Positions 31,194 through 39,434 of a stretch of 64,000 bases of DNA are shown piece after piece. Position 1 is the first letter of the stretch, and every line of letters starts with the position of its first letter. The notes beneath the pieces were generated by a model. That model was given only the letters and a program-made list of their open reading frames with translations. It had not been told where the DNA came from and did not search any database. Made by a program: the position numbers and the translations under genes. The stretch is taken from the NCBI RefSeq assembly GCF_000342165.1, contig NZ_AMRV01000007.1, positions 62,001 to 126,000 on the forward strand. Reading direction: 5' to 3'. This DNA is from Pacificimonas flava. Its GTDB lineage: Bacteria > Pseudomonadota > Alphaproteobacteria > Sphingomonadales > Sphingomonadaceae.

Positions 31194-31886
31194 ATGGCGC
31201 AGACGGTTTTGACGGGACCAGAGAAGAAATTGCTGGCCGAAATGGCGCGCGGCGCGGTGCTGAAGCGTCGACATGCGGGTTGGCGCGCCGGCACGCGGAG
31301 CGCGCAGGATGCGGACATCGACCGGCTGCGCGCCCTCGACCTGATCGAGGGCACGCCCGCGGAATACCGCATCAGCGGACCGGGCATGGCCTTTTTGCGG
31401 CGGCGGCAGGACCCAGACAGCGGCAACCGGCTGATGGCGAAGACAGCGGACATGCCCCGGGCGCGCGAGGCTGCCCGGCAGGGCGCGCGGCGCGTGAACC
31501 GGGCGGAGGAGCCGCTCGGCTGGCTGCACGCCCGCGGCAAAATTACGGACCAGCAGTTCGAGGCGGGCCAGAAGCTGAGGGCGGATTTCATGGCCGCGGG
31601 CGGAATGCCGCGCATCACCATGGCCTGGGACGCCGCGCCGGCGGCAACGGGCCGGCGAGCCGTGCCGGACGGGCTGCTGCCGGGCGAACGGATCACGGCA
31701 GCGAAACGCCGATTCGAGGAGGCGATGGATCTGGTGGGGCGCGGACCGGCCGAGATGCTGCGGCGGACAGTATGTATCGGCGAGGGCATGGAGACGGCGG
31801 AAAAGGCGATGACACTGCCGGTACGATCCGGCCGCGTCGTCCTGATGATGGCCCTGGACCGAATCGCCGATTTCTACCGGCTGTAG
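31194..31886 (+). CDS. DUF6456-like winged-helix protein, possible GTA activator
   Basis: A 230-residue protein. Residues about 5-65 look like a winged helix (ADIDRLRALDLIEGTPAEYRISGPG). The C-terminal part (about 125-230: LPGERITAAKRRFEEAM, MLRRTVCIGEGMETAEKAM, GRVVLMMALDRIADFY) matches what I know of DUF6456. To my recollection the C-terminal region of the Rhodobacter GTA activator GafA and the Caulobacter GafZ belong to this sort of domain; I cannot check that here. The ATG follows CAGGAGGA. Divergence from a repressor-like gene and proximity to the GTA cluster support a regulatory role. Confidence 0.65.
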   Translation: MAQTVLTGPEKKLLAEMARGAVLKRRHAGWRAGTRSAQDADIDRLRALDLIEGTPAEYRISGPGMAFLRRRQDPDSGNRLMAKTADMPRAREAARQGARRVNRAEEPLGWLHARGKITDQQFEAGQKLRADFMAAGGMPRITMAWDAAPAATGRRAVPDGLLPGERITAAKRRFEEAMDLVGRGPAEMLRRTVCIGEGMETAEKAMTLPVRSGRVVLMMALDRIADFYRL

Positions 31887-32069
31887 GCAGGGGCGGCCCG
31901 GAAACGACCAGGCGTCCGTGCAACATTTTCGCAAAGAAAGTCGCCGATTTCACGGCAATTGCGAACCATTAGCGCAATAGTAAACAAAAGCTTAACCATA
32001 GTACCGGCCGGTGAGTCATGAAGCGTCGATAGGTCTCCGACACGAACCATCGTGAAGGGGAAGACGACC

Positions 32070-33569
32070 ATGAAACCGGATACACTTACCATTGGACGCC
32101 GCGGTCTGTTTCGCGGAGCAGGCAGCGTTGCGGCAGGTGCGGCGCTGGCCGGGCCGCTGGGGATGCTGGCTGCGCGTCGGGCCGAGGCGGCGACGACGAT
32201 CGGCACCAGCCCCTATGGCCCGGTGTCGCCGACCAAGGACCTGACGACAGGTCTGGAACTGCTGCGCCTGCCGAAAGACTTCAGCTATCGTTCCATGAGC
32301 TGGACCGGCATGATCATGGCGAACGGCGATCCCGTGCCGCCGCGCCACGACGGCATGTGCTGCATTCCGACACCCGGCACGCGCGGGCAGGAATTCACGC
32401 TGATCCGCAATCATGAGAACGGCCAGGTCGCGGAGATCGGTACGATCGATGCGCCGGGCAAGTACGACACGACGCCGGCCGGCGGCATCCCCCCATCCGG
32501 CGGGACGACGAACATCACCGTTCGTCGCGGTCAGTATGTGGAAACCGTGCCCTCGCTGGGCGGCACGCTGACCAACTGCGCGGGCGGCATGACGCCCTGG
32601 GGCACCTGGCTGAGCTGCGAGGAAACGACGACAACGAACCCGGCCGACGGCACGCCGCACGGTTTCGTGTTCGAAGTGTCGACGGACCCCAAGCAGACGA
32701 CGGGCAACCCCATCACGGAGATGGGCCGCATGTCGCATGAGGCCGTCGCCGTCGATCCGGGCACGGGCAGCGTCTACCTGACGGAAGATTCGCGCAACAA
32801 ATCGGGCTTCTACCGCTTCGAGCCGTCCGACACGAGCGGCAAGCTGGGCAGCCTGGCGCGCGGCGGCAAGCTGACCATGGCGAAGGTGGTCGGCGCCACC
32901 AACGCGGCGCTGAACAATCCCAGCCGCGGCGATGCCTATCAGCTGGAATGGGTCGATGTCGAAGAGCCGTCGCTGCCGCCGGTACAGCTGGACGGTTTCG
33001 GAACGGTCGCCGCGCCCTTCGCCCAGGGTTATCTGAAGGGCGGCGCCTATTTCAGCCGCGGCGAGGGCATCTGGTGGTCGGCGACCGACCGGCTGTTCTA
33101 CTGGGTCGACACCGGCGCGGGCAGCGACGGGAACGGCCGCGCCGGTTACGGCGAGGGCGCGGTCTGGGCCTATGACCCGGCCACCGAACGGATGGAGTGC
33201 ATCTTCGCGTCGGAGACCCAGGTCGCCGGCAACAATCCGGACAACATCACGGTCAGCCCGCGCGGCGGCATCGTGCTGTGCGAGGATGGCGGCGCGACCA
33301 ATGGGCCCGAGGCGCGCGGCGCGCGCCTGCTGGGTCTGCTGCCGAACGGCGAGGCCTATACGCTGGGCATCAACAATGTCGAACTGACGGCGCAGGATAT
33401 CGCGAAGCTGGGCGGCCGGTCGTCCGACTTCTTCGGGGCGGGCGACTATCGCAGCAGCGAATGGTGCGGCGCCTGCTTCGATCCGACGGGTCGCATCCTG
33501 TTCGTGAACCTTCAAACTCCGGGCATCACCTTGGCGATCTCCGGCCCCTGGCAGCGGGGCAATCTGTAG
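32070..33569 (+). CDS. PhoX-like (DUF839) Tat-exported protein
   Basis: A 499-residue protein with a twin-arginine leader (TIGRRGLFRGAG, then an Ala/Gly-rich hydrophobic stretch to EAAT), so folded export is expected. The body is the DUF839/PhoX-type beta-propeller: WGTWLSCEETTT, MGRMSHEAVAVDPGTGSVYLTED, the late DNITVSPRGGIVLCEDGG, and EWCGACFDPTGRILFVNLQTPG near the end. PhoX alkaline phosphatases bind Ca and Fe with such motifs, but activity has not been shown for all members. A strong AGGGGAAG site sets the ATG. Confidence 0.88.
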   Translation: MKPDTLTIGRRGLFRGAGSVAAGAALAGPLGMLAARRAEAATTIGTSPYGPVSPTKDLTTGLELLRLPKDFSYRSMSWTGMIMANGDPVPPRHDGMCCIPTPGTRGQEFTLIRNHENGQVAEIGTIDAPGKYDTTPAGGIPPSGGTTNITVRRGQYVETVPSLGGTLTNCAGGMTPWGTWLSCEETTTTNPADGTPHGFVFEVSTDPKQTTGNPITEMGRMSHEAVAVDPGTGSVYLTEDSRNKSGFYRFEPSDTSGKLGSLARGGKLTMAKVVGATNAALNNPSRGDAYQLEWVDVEEPSLPPVQLDGFGTVAAPFAQGYLKGGAYFSRGEGIWWSATDRLFYWVDTGAGSDGNGRAGYGEGAVWAYDPATERMECIFASETQVAGNNPDNITVSPRGGIVLCEDGGATNGPEARGARLLGLLPNGEAYTLGINNVELTAQDIAKLGGRSSDFFGAGDYRSSEWCGACFDPTGRILFVNLQTPGITLAISGPWQRGNL

Positions 33570-33649
33570 GCATCGCCGCCCGGCAGGGGCGGGGCGGCCG
33601 GTGCCGACCCGCCCCACGTTCTTCAACTGGATAAAAGGGAGAAATGACA

Positions 33650-34240
33650 ATGAAAGCGCTTCTTACCGCCGGCCTTCTCGGTGCCGGCCTTGCCGTTCCC
33701 AGCCACGCCGCCATCGTCAGCGTGGTCGAGGACAATGGCAATGACGTGAACACCAGCTTCAGCGGCCCCGGCGTCGCGGCGATCGACATCGCCTTCAACG
33801 ACACGAACGTGAACAGCGTCAGCAGCGTCGTTGCCAATGTTGCGATCGAGGAGGGCGACCTGGGCGGTCCGCTGGCGCTGAACGGCCTGCTCGACAATTT
33901 CGGTTTCGAGAATTTCGAGGAAATCCGCATCACGCTGGACGGCGCCATGTTCAGCTTCAACGGCTCCGTCGTTCCGGCCTTCTCCAACGTCGCCCTGGTC
34001 GGCGGCGCCGGCAGCCAGGCGCTGCGCATCTTCTTTGACGGTCCGGGCGAACCCTATGGCGTCGAACTGGGGGATACCGGTTTTGGCGGGACCGATTTCG
34101 GCATCGACATCAGCGGCCTGAACCTGGGCGACAGCTTCAACATCACATATGAGGCCGTCGGCGTTCCGGCGCCCGCCGCGATGGGCCTGATGCTGCTGGG
34201 CCTTGGCGGCCTGGCCGCTGCCCGCCGTCGCAAGGCATAA
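33650..34240 (+). CDS. PEP-CTERM-type exported protein
   Basis: A 196-residue secreted protein. The signal peptide covers residues 1-18 (LLTAGLLGAGLAVPSHA). The middle is a beta-rich, Asn/Gly/Asp-rich domain, and the C-terminus has the sorting tag VPAPAA, a hydrophobic helix and RRRKA, typical of PEP-CTERM proteins processed by exosortase at the outer side of the inner membrane. The exosortase itself is not in this window. Function of the body is unknown. An ATG two codons earlier is too close to the AAGGGAGA site. Confidence 0.85.
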   Translation: MKALLTAGLLGAGLAVPSHAAIVSVVEDNGNDVNTSFSGPGVAAIDIAFNDTNVNSVSSVVANVAIEEGDLGGPLALNGLLDNFGFENFEEIRITLDGAMFSFNGSVVPAFSNVALVGGAGSQALRIFFDGPGEPYGVELGDTGFGGTDFGIDISGLNLGDSFNITYEAVGVPAPAAMGLMLLGLGGLAAARRRKA

Positions 34241-34243
34241 ACG

Positions 34244-34256
34244 TACCAAATAGGTA
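34244..34256. promoter_or_regulatory. operator-like dyad TACCAAATAGGTA before the GTA cluster
   Basis: TACC-AAATA-GGTA is a perfect four-base dyad. It lies ten bases upstream of the -35 element of the promoter at 34266-34294 and matches the site between the XRE and DUF6456-like genes at 11 of the 12 positions of TACCAAATnGGT. Confidence 0.5.
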
Positions 34257-34265
34257 AAATAACGA

Positions 34266-34294
34266 TTGACGAGCGAACCGCTCGCCTGTATAAA
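34266..34294 (+). promoter_or_regulatory. sigma70-like promoter for the GTA cluster, with dyad in spacer
   Basis: TTGACG, 17 bases, then TATAAA: a near-consensus promoter in a GC-rich genome. The spacer holds CGAGCG-AAC-CGCTCG (34270-34284), a perfect six-base inverted repeat where a repressor would block polymerase. Transcription from it would begin near 34301 and cross the terminator at 34331-34365 before reaching the first gene. Confidence 0.55.
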
Positions 34295-34330
34295 AAGAGC
34301 ACAGTCGGAAATTGCCCCTGAGGGGGCAGC

Positions 34331-34365
34331 GGGGCGGTTCCAGCGCGGAGCCGCCCCTTTCTTTT
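34331..34365 (+). terminator. strong intrinsic terminator just before the small terminase gene
   Basis: GGGGCGGTTCC pairs with GGAGCCGCCCC (one G-T pair) around a five-base loop, followed by TTTCTTTT. A smaller hairpin, TGCCCC-TGAG-GGGGCA at 34313-34328, precedes it. It may end the PEP-CTERM transcript, or act as an attenuator for the GTA operon. Confidence 0.75.
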
Positions 34366-34396
34366 GGCGTGAACCTTCAATGGGCGAGGTGTTGAA

Positions 34397-34912
34397 ATGG
34401 CGCGATCGCAGGAGAGAGAGACGATCATTTCGAGCGGCAGCACGCGGGGCGGAAAGCGTGTTCGGGTGGAGCGCGTTCGCGAAGGCGGCTGGACGAAAAG
34501 GCGCAGGGCCCAGTTTCTGGCCGCGCTGGGCGAGACGGCGAACGTCAAACTGTCGGCCGAGCGGGCGGGGGTGTCGAAAAGTTTGGTCTATCTTCGCCGC
34601 CGCACCGATCCGGAGTTCGCCGACGATTGGGACGCTGCCCTGCGCGACGGTGTCCGCACCCTGGAGATGCGCCTGCTGGAACGGGCGCTGCACGGGGACC
34701 GGAAGCCCTATTTCTACAGCGGCGAAAAGCGCGGGGAGTTCGTCGAGTATCCGGACCGTGTGGCGATGTTCCTGATCAGCCGGCATACGGAGGCCGGGCC
34801 GGGCGGCGGCGGGCCGTCGGAGCCGCTGAGGGAACGGCAGGCGCGGGCGCGGGAAACGCTGGCGGCGGCGGTCGAGCGGGCGGCCGGGACGTTGAAGGAC
34901 GCAGCCCCTTGA
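34397..34912 (+). CDS. GTA small terminase (TerS, g1-like)
   Basis: A 171-residue protein at the head of the cluster. A helix-turn-helix-like segment (GETANVKLSAERAGVSKSLVYLRRR, residues about 45-70) fits the DNA-recognition end of small terminases. A helical middle (TLEMRLLERALHG) and a C-terminal charged helix follow. It should recruit the large terminase to DNA for headful packaging. A GAGG site lies nine bases before the ATG. The large terminase starts inside its stop codon. Confidence 0.85.
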   Translation: MARSQERETIISSGSTRGGKRVRVERVREGGWTKRRRAQFLAALGETANVKLSAERAGVSKSLVYLRRRTDPEFADDWDAALRDGVRTLEMRLLERALHGDRKPYFYSGEKRGEFVEYPDRVAMFLISRHTEAGPGGGGPSEPLRERQARARETLAAAVERAAGTLKDAAP

Positions 34913-36249
34913 CGGGGCGGCCGGTTCGCTTTGGCGATCTGGCGGCGGCAGATGCCGAGGTTCGCAGCGCCGTGCTGGCCGGTCTGTCGGGGGAGGACGC
35001 CGCAGATCTGTTGCACGACTGGGAATTCATGGCGCGGGCGGAACAGCTGCCGCCGCCACCCGTCGCCACGGGCGATGTGCCGATCTGGTTAATGCTGGCG
35101 GGGCGGGGCTTCGGAAAGACGCGGGCCGGGGCGGAATGGGTGCGGACGATCGCGGAGACCGTTCGCGGCGCGCGCATCGCCCTTGTCGGGTCCACCGTGG
35201 ACGAGGTGCGGCGGGTCATGGTGGAGGGGGCGTCCGGCCTCCTCAACCTGGGCGCGCCGGAGATGCGACCGGATTTCTTCCCGGCGCGGCGACTGCTTCG
35301 CTGGAAGGAGACGGGCGCGGCGGCGATCCTCTATTCGGCGGAGGTGCCGGACAGCCTGCGCGGTCCCGAGCATCACGCCGCATGGGGCGACGAACTGGCA
35401 AAATGGCCGAATGGGGAGCAGACGCTATCCAACCTGCGCATGGGGCTGCGGCTGGGATCGCATCCCCGGTTGCTGTTGACGACGACGCCGAAGCCCTCGC
35501 CCTTGCTGAAGCGGCTGCTGGACGATCCCGATGTCGCCGTGACGCGCGGTGCGACGGCGGACAACAGGCTGGCGCTGCCGGCGAGCTTCCTGCGGGCGAT
35601 GGAGCGTGCCTATGGCGGCACCGCGCTGGGACGGCAGGAACTGGGCGGCGAACTGATCGAGGATTTCGAGGGGGCGCTGTGGACGCGGGCGCTGCTGGAA
35701 CGATGCCGGGTCGCGTCGGCGCCGCCGCGAGAGGCAATGCGCCGGGTCGTGCTGGGCGTCGATCCGCCGGCGGGCGGGCGCGGCGCGGCATCGGCGAAAT
35801 GCGGCCTGGTGCTGGCGGCGCTGGGGGCGGACGACAAGGCCTATGTGCTGGCCGACTTGACCGTTCCCGGCGGGCCGGAACTGTGGGCGGCGACGGTGGC
35901 GGCGGCGCAGCAGGTGTACGAGGTCGATCTGGTCGTGGCGGAGGTGAACAATGGCGGCGACATGGTCGGCAGCGTGCTGGCCGCCGCCGGGGTGACGGCG
36001 GCGCCCAAGCTGGTGCGTGCGAGCCGGGGAAAAAGCGCGCGGGCCGAGCCTGTCGCGACGCTGTACGGATCCGGCAAGGTTCATCATGTCGGTACCATGC
36101 CGGAGCTGGAGGACGAACTGTGCGGCCTGATGCAGGGCGGCGGCTATGAGGGGCCGGGGCACAGTCCCGACCGCGCCGACGCGCTGGTCTGGGCGCTGAC
36201 GGAATTGATGCTGGGCCGCCCGGTGCGGCCGCAGATCAGGAAGCTTTAG
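34909..36249 (+). CDS. GTA large terminase (TerL, g2-like)
   Basis: A 446-residue packaging motor. The ATPase part has Walker A LAGRGFGKTRAG (residues about 62-73) and a Walker B region ending HHAAWGDELAKW. The nuclease part begins VVLGVDPPAG and has VVAEVNNGGDMV and HSPDRADALVWALTE, with the acidic residues expected. The TTG start overlaps the stop of terS (TTGA), the only start that keeps the N-terminal segment. Its role is to cut and pump DNA into the capsid. Confidence 0.92.
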   Translation: MTGRPVRFGDLAAADAEVRSAVLAGLSGEDAADLLHDWEFMARAEQLPPPPVATGDVPIWLMLAGRGFGKTRAGAEWVRTIAETVRGARIALVGSTVDEVRRVMVEGASGLLNLGAPEMRPDFFPARRLLRWKETGAAAILYSAEVPDSLRGPEHHAAWGDELAKWPNGEQTLSNLRMGLRLGSHPRLLLTTTPKPSPLLKRLLDDPDVAVTRGATADNRLALPASFLRAMERAYGGTALGRQELGGELIEDFEGALWTRALLERCRVASAPPREAMRRVVLGVDPPAGGRGAASAKCGLVLAALGADDKAYVLADLTVPGGPELWAATVAAAQQVYEVDLVVAEVNNGGDMVGSVLAAAGVTAAPKLVRASRGKSARAEPVATLYGSGKVHHVGTMPELEDELCGLMQGGGYEGPGHSPDRADALVWALTELMLGRPVRPQIRKL

Positions 36250-36299
36250 GACCGCGCAGGGCGCGGCCCCGTTTCGGACACACATACAGGAGACGAATC

Positions 36300-37421
36300 A
36301 TGTTCGACTGGCCGGGCCGCAAGGCATCCGGTCCGGTTTCGCCTGCGCGCTTTCCGGCCATGCTGCTGGGCGTGGAGGACGCCGAACCCCCGCGCGGATA
36401 CACGGCGCGGGCGCGGGAGGCGATGGAGCGCAATCCGGTTGCGAGCCGCGCGGTGCGGCTGCTGGCGGAGGCGGCCGGAAGCGCGCCGCTGACAATCGCG
36501 GGCGGAGACGGCGTCGCGGCGCTGCTGGCGCGGCCGAACGAAAGGCTGTCGGGCGCGGCGATGATGGAGCGGCTGGCCGCGCATCTGCTGCTGCACGGCA
36601 ATGCCTATGTGAATGCAGCGCTGGACGGGGGCGGCCGACCCGCCGAACTGCACGTGCTGGCGCCGGACCGGGTGCGGATCGAAACCGACGCATCGGGCTG
36701 GCCATGCGGGTTCCTGTACCGTGGCGGCGCGGCGGAGGTGCCGCTGCCGGCCGGCGGCGAGGAAGGACCGGGCGTCCTGCATATCCGCACGCTGTCACCG
36801 CTGGACGATCTGTACGGGCTGGGCGCGCTGGATGCGGCGGCGGGCGCCATCGCGGCGCACAACGAGGCGGCGCGATGGAACCGGGCGCTCTTGAAGAATG
36901 CGGCGCGGCCCTCTGGCGCGCTGATGTTCGACAGCGGCGACGGCAGCGCCCTGTCGACGGAGCAGTTCGCGCGGCTGCGCAGCGAGATGGAGGAGGGTTT
37001 TTCCGGCGCGGCGCGGGCGGGGCGGCCGCTGCTGCTGGAGGGCGGGCTGACCTGGCAGCCGCTGTCGCTGTCGCCGGCGGACATGGATTTCGCCGAGGGG
37101 CAGCGGACAGCGGCGCGCGACATCGCGCTGGCGCTGGGCGTGCCGCCGATGCTGCTGGGACTGCCGGGCGACAACACCTACTCAAATTACGCGGAGGCGA
37201 ACCGGGCCCTGTGGCGACTGTCCGTGCTGCCGATGGCGGGCCGCATCTGCGAGGCGCTGACGGGCTGGCTGCAAGGCTGGTGGCCGGACGCGCGCGTGTC
37301 GGTCGACCTGGACAAGGTGCCGGCGCTGGCCGCCGACCGGGCGTTGATGTGGGAGCGGGTGTCGAAAGCCGATTTCCTGACCCCGGAGGAGAAGAAACGG
37401 GTTCTGGGGCTGGCCGAGTGA
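36300..37421 (+). CDS. GTA portal protein (HK97 family, g3-like)
   Basis: A 373-residue HK97-type portal, the dodecameric ring through which DNA enters and leaves. Family landmarks are NPVASRAVRLLAEAAG, AAHLLLHGNAYVNA, the AAHNEAARWNRALLKNAARPSG segment and GVPPMLLGLPGDNTYSNYAEANRALWR. CAGGAGACGA lies just before the ATG. A hairpin follows the gene at 37430-37453. Confidence 0.95.
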   Translation: MFDWPGRKASGPVSPARFPAMLLGVEDAEPPRGYTARAREAMERNPVASRAVRLLAEAAGSAPLTIAGGDGVAALLARPNERLSGAAMMERLAAHLLLHGNAYVNAALDGGGRPAELHVLAPDRVRIETDASGWPCGFLYRGGAAEVPLPAGGEEGPGVLHIRTLSPLDDLYGLGALDAAAGAIAAHNEAARWNRALLKNAARPSGALMFDSGDGSALSTEQFARLRSEMEEGFSGAARAGRPLLLEGGLTWQPLSLSPADMDFAEGQRTAARDIALALGVPPMLLGLPGDNTYSNYAEANRALWRLSVLPMAGRICEALTGWLQGWWPDARVSVDLDKVPALAADRALMWERVSKADFLTPEEKKRVLGLAE

Positions 37422-37429
37422 GCGCGTTT

Positions 37430-37453
37430 CCCCTGTCTGCTGGCGGACAGGGG
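37430..37453 (+). other. hairpin between portal and DUF6127 genes
   Basis: CCCCTGTC and GACAGGGG pair perfectly over eight bases around an eight-base loop, nine bases after the portal stop. There is no T-run. A role in RNA stability or partial termination is possible. Confidence 0.45.
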
Positions 37454-37503
37454 GACAGCCGATGACACTGTGCAAAAACGGGCGGATCGAAAGGAGTTCG
37501 GAA

Positions 37504-37815
37504 ATGAGCAACGACACGATCCTGGCCGGACTGATCGCCCAGGCGAATGCCAAGGGGTGCGATGTGGTGACGCTGCGCGCGCTGGTCGAGGAATCGTCGG
37601 AGGCCGGGGCGCGGCGGGCGCTAGAGCGCGTGGGACTACAGGATGGCAAGGCGGGCGCGGACGTCGGCGAACTGCGCGAGCTGCTGGGCGCGTGGCGCGA
37701 TGCGAAACGGTCGGCGGGCAAGGCGGCGATGCAGTGGCTGGTGCGGCTGATGCTGGCCGGCCTGCTGATCGGCATCGCCTATGCCGCCGGCTTCAGGGGA
37801 ACGGTGAGCGGCTGA
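37504..37815 (+). CDS. DUF6127 small membrane protein (g3.5 position)
   Basis: A 103-residue protein matching the DUF6127 pattern: an N-terminal helical part (LIAQANAKGCDVVTLRALVEESSEAGARRALERVGL), the segment GELRELLGAWRDAKRSA, and one C-terminal membrane helix (about 80-97). It occupies the place of the small g3.5 gene between portal and protease. A membrane-bound protein among head genes is odd; its task is unknown. AAAGGAG precedes the ATG. Confidence 0.85.
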   Translation: MSNDTILAGLIAQANAKGCDVVTLRALVEESSEAGARRALERVGLQDGKAGADVGELRELLGAWRDAKRSAGKAAMQWLVRLMLAGLLIGIAYAAGFRGTVSG

Positions 37816-37869
37816 CCGCGACCGGGTGAGGACGAGGCGGCAAGGCCGCCCGCACATAAGGACGACAGG

Positions 37870-38304
37870 ATGCAGATAGTGACCGAGGGCGCGCTGCGCC
37901 TGGCCGGCTACGCCGCCGTGTTCGACGTTCCCGACAGGGGCCGGGACGTGGTGCGGCGAGGCGCCTTTGCCGGCGTGCGGGCGGAGGGCGTGCCGCTGCT
38001 GTGGCAGCACGGCGCGGAGCGGCCGGTGGGGCGGCTGGTGCATGCGGAGGAGGATGCGCGGGGCCTGCGCATCGTGGCGGAACTGGCGCGGCGGTCGCGC
38101 GGCGCGGCCGAGGCGGCGGCGCTGGTGCGGGCCGGAGCGCTGTCGGGCCTGTCCTTCGGATACCGCACGCGGCGGGCGCGGCGCGACCGGGCGCGGGGAC
38201 TGCGCGAGCTGCTGGACCTGGAGCTGGTGGAGGTGTCGCTGGTCACCTTTCCCATGCAGCCGCTGGCGCGTGTGATCGGACTTTTTGGCGAAGAGGAGCA
38301 ATGA
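37870..38304 (+). CDS. GTA prohead protease (HK97 family, g4-like)
   Basis: A 144-residue HK97-type maturation protease. The probable catalytic residues are the His in LLWQHG, the Ser in GLSFGYRT and the Glu in LVEVSLVTFP. It should cleave the capsid precursor during assembly. The last bases overlap the capsid ATG (ATGATGA). It is shorter than many phage versions, as in other GTAs. Confidence 0.9.
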   Translation: MQIVTEGALRLAGYAAVFDVPDRGRDVVRRGAFAGVRAEGVPLLWQHGAERPVGRLVHAEEDARGLRIVAELARRSRGAAEAAALVRAGALSGLSFGYRTRRARRDRARGLRELLDLELVEVSLVTFPMQPLARVIGLFGEEEQ

Positions 38305-39425
38305 TGGACTATGAAATGAAGGCCGAGGAGGCCGCGGCGTTCGAGGATGCCGCCGAGGGCATGATGGCGGCGGATATCGCCGCGCTGAAGGACGAAGTGA
38401 AGTCGCTGTCGGCGCGAATGGTGGCCGGGCAGCGGCCCGCGCTGGGTACGAAGGTGGATGCGGATGGCGGTGAGCGAAAAGCCTTTGCCGACGCCTATCT
38501 GCGCAAGGGGCAGGACGGCGCGCCGGAACTGAAGTCCCTGTCGACCGCCAGCGGGCCGGAGGGCGGCTATGCCGTGCCGGTGGAAATCGATCGCATGATC
38601 GAGACGATGGTGGCGGCGACCAGTCCGATCCGCGCGGTGGCGAACGTGGTGCCGGTGGGCAGCGCGCACTACCGAAAGCTGGTCGCCGTCGGCGGCATCC
38701 AGTCGGGCTGGGTGTCCGAAGAGGCGCTGCGCGGGGAAACGGAGACGGCCGCCTTTGCCGAGGTCGCGCCGCCGATGGGCGAACTGTACGCCAACCCGGC
38801 GGCGACGCAGACGATGCTGGACGATGCCGGCTTCGACGTGGAGCGCTGGCTGGCCGAGGAGATCGCCCGCGAGTTCGGGCATGCGGAGGGTGACGCCTTC
38901 GTCGCGGGAACGGGCGAGGACATGCCGAAAGGCTTCATGACCTACCCCACCTCTGCCGCGGCGGACGGGGAGCGTCCGTTCGGAACGCTGCAGCATGTGG
39001 ATAGCGGCGTGGACGGCGTGCTGCCGGACGCCGATCCACTGGTCGACCTGGTCCACAGCGTGAAGCCTGCGCTGCGCCAGGGGGCGTGCTTCGTCATGAA
39101 CTCCGCGACGCTGGCGGCGGTGCGGAAGCTGAAGGACGGCGACGGCAATTTCCTGTGGCGCGCGGGGATCGAGGCGGGAACGCCCGGGACCCTGCTGGGC
39201 CACCCTGTCGTGGAGGCGGAGGCCATGCCGGATATGGCGGCGGGGGCCGCGCCCATCGCCTTCGGCAATTTCAAGGCGGGCTATGTGATCGCCGAGCGCA
39301 CGGCGACGCGGATCCTGCGCGATCCCTATTCCAACAAGCCGTTCGTCCACTTCTACGCAACGAAGCGGGTCGGCGGCGGCGTCGCCAATTCGGACGCGAT
39401 CAAGGTGCTGCGCCTGAGCGCCTGA
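38304..39425 (+). CDS. GTA major capsid protein (HK97 fold, g5-like)
   Basis: A 373-residue HK97-type capsid. The N-terminal about 65 residues are a helical, acidic delta domain (MKAEEAAAFEDAAEG, ALKDEVKSLSARM) that the protease would remove. The mature part shows SGPEGGYAVPVEIDRMI, SGWVSEEALRGETE and, near the end, GNFKAGYVIAERTATRILRDPYSNKPFVHFYATKRVGGGV. An ATG one codon earlier is possible; the second has better spacing from GAGGAG. Confidence 0.95.
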   Translation: MDYEMKAEEAAAFEDAAEGMMAADIAALKDEVKSLSARMVAGQRPALGTKVDADGGERKAFADAYLRKGQDGAPELKSLSTASGPEGGYAVPVEIDRMIETMVAATSPIRAVANVVPVGSAHYRKLVAVGGIQSGWVSEEALRGETETAAFAEVAPPMGELYANPAATQTMLDDAGFDVERWLAEEIAREFGHAEGDAFVAGTGEDMPKGFMTYPTSAAADGERPFGTLQHVDSGVDGVLPDADPLVDLVHSVKPALRQGACFVMNSATLAAVRKLKDGDGNFLWRAGIEAGTPGTLLGHPVVEAEAMPDMAAGAAPIAFGNFKAGYVIAERTATRILRDPYSNKPFVHFYATKRVGGGVANSDAIKVLRLSA

Positions 39426-39434
39426 CGAGACGGT

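Noticed and set aside
32003-32012. Palindrome ACCGGCCGGT upstream of the PhoX-like gene
   Set aside because: It shares ACC/GGT ends with the XRE-type dyads but not the AAAT centre, and such GC palindromes are common in this DNA.
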